DNA of 6,111 bases from Fusobacteriaceae bacterium (GTDB lineage: Bacteria; Fusobacteriota; Fusobacteriia; Fusobacteriales; Fusobacteriaceae), in NCBI GenBank assembly GCA_030625925.1, contig DAOUPY010000101.1, forward strand, positions 1 to 6,111. Direction: 5' to 3'. How positions within the stretch are numbered: position 1 is the stretch's first letter; each line of letters starts with the position of its first letter. Shown piece after piece: positions 5,467 to 6,111 of this stretch. The notes under the pieces were generated by a model, which was not told the origin of the DNA, did no database searches, and worked only from the letters and a program-made list of their open reading frames with translations. The translations under genes and the position numbers were made by a program.

Positions 5467-6111
5467 TTAAAACCATTTTTTTAATAGTTTATTGTATATA
5501 CCGTTTCCTTTTAATGTTGTTAAAGCTGTATTTATTTTTTTCAATAAATCTGCATTATCTTTGGATACTGCCATTGCATATTCTTCCTTTTCTCCCTCTG
5601 CCGAGGTGATTTTTATTCCTTCGTTATTTTTTACAAAATTCTTAGCTGGTTCCCCGTCCAATACCACTGCGTCTATCTTCCCTTCCTTTAAATCCATGAT
5701 AGCTGCATAACCTGCATTATATTTTTTTACTTCTGCCCCATCTATCTCACTGACAACTACATCTCCTGTAAATCCTAAGATTACTCCTACTTTCTTTCCT
5801 TTCAATCCTTCAAAATTTGAAATATCCTCTGCATCTTCAGCTGTTATGATCACCTGATTCGCCTTATAATATGTTTCACTGAAGTTTACGGCTTTCTTTC
5901 TCTCCTCAGTAGCCGTCATCCCTGCTATTATCATGTCTACTTTTTTGGCCTGTAATGCTGGCAGCAGACCATCAAAAGCCATATCCTTAATCTCTATCTC
6001 TACTCCTATTTCCTTTGATATCTCTGTCATTAGATCCATATCAAAGCCCACTGTTTTTCCATCTTCTAAATATTCAAAGGGTGCAAATTCAGCATTGGTA
6101 CCCACGTAGAT
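5467..6111 (-). CDS. Amino-acid ABC transporter substrate-binding protein (SBP3, family 3), 5' end beyond window
   Basis: The C-terminal 214 residues of a third family-3 binding protein. The frame is open to the window edge: codons for Ile-Tyr precede the GTG at 6103-6105, and IYVGTNAEFAPFEY aligns with the interior of SBP2. The GTG is therefore an internal Val, not the start. About 30 residues, presumably signal and lipobox, lie outside. Residues below are counted from the edge: FDGLLPAL (46-53), AGMTATEERKK (63-73) with carboxylate-binding Arg71, VGVILG (108-113), and KIDAVVLD (145-152) with the alpha-amino-binding Asp152 intact. It ends KKWF followed by TAA, a common family ending. It resembles SBP2 most around 44-88 (AFDGLLPAL to TYYKANQVII), but the genes are clearly diverged. 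A terminator-like hairpin lies 83-112 bases after its stop, so it probably belongs to a separate upstream unit. A general polar amino acid ligand is likely. Confidence 0.92.
   Translation of the reverse strand: MYVGTNAEFAPFEYLEDGKTVGFDMDLMTEISKEIGVEIEIKDMAFDGLLPALQAKKVDMIIAGMTATEERKKAVNFSETYYKANQVIITAEDAEDISNFEGLKGKKVGVILGFTGDVVVSEIDGAEVKKYNAGYAAIMDLKEGKIDAVVLDGEPAKNFVKNNEGIKITSAEGEKEEYAMAVSKDNADLLKKINTALTTLKGNGIYNKLLKKWF

Noticed and set aside
6103..6105. GTG as the start codon of SBP3
   Set aside because: The frame continues upstream with Ile-Tyr to the window edge, and paralogues SBP1 and SBP2 have the equivalent residues inside the protein after a lipoprotein signal. It is an internal Val of a truncated gene.

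Overview
The window looks like AT-rich chromosomal DNA from an anaerobic, fermentative bacterium. The protein style (Lys/Ile/Glu-rich, AGGAG-type ribosome binding sites, short lipoprotein signals, family-3 amino-acid binding proteins) fits Fusobacteriota (Ilyobacter, Propionigenium or Cetobacterium-like). This is judged from style; a Clostridia-like host cannot be excluded without a database search. All genes lie on the minus strand, so transcription runs from high to low coordinates.

Layout in transcription order: (1) 6111-5467, the 3' part of an amino-acid-binding lipoprotein gene (SBP3) cut by the window edge. (2) 5466-5315, a 152-base intergenic region with a clear minus-strand rho-independent hairpin, a possible competing upstream arm, a weak 9-codon leader ORF, and a possible promoter overlapping the hairpin. 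(3) 5314-103, five genes packed with 3, 16, 15 and 12 bases between them and so almost certainly one operon: binding lipoprotein SBP2, an octopine/nopaline-type opine dehydrogenase, argininosuccinate lyase (argH), binding lipoprotein SBP1, and argininosuccinate synthase (argG). (4) 102-1, downstream of argG, a short GC-rich segment with dyad symmetry and a T-tract at the window edge that may be half of a terminator.

How the genes may work together: argG and argH convert citrulline plus aspartate to arginine plus fumarate. The opine dehydrogenase would join an amino acid (arginine is the natural guess here) to a 2-keto acid such as pyruvate using NADH, or run in reverse to release arginine. 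The binding proteins would capture amino acids or related molecules outside the cell; no permease or ATPase is in the window. The most interesting point is that SBP2, translationally linked to the opine dehydrogenase, has Gly where family-3 binding proteins normally carry the Asp that holds the free alpha-amino group. SBP1 and SBP3 keep that Asp. This suggests, but does not prove, that SBP2 binds a ligand with a modified amino group such as an opine, making the operon an opine-arginine module rather than plain arginine biosynthesis.
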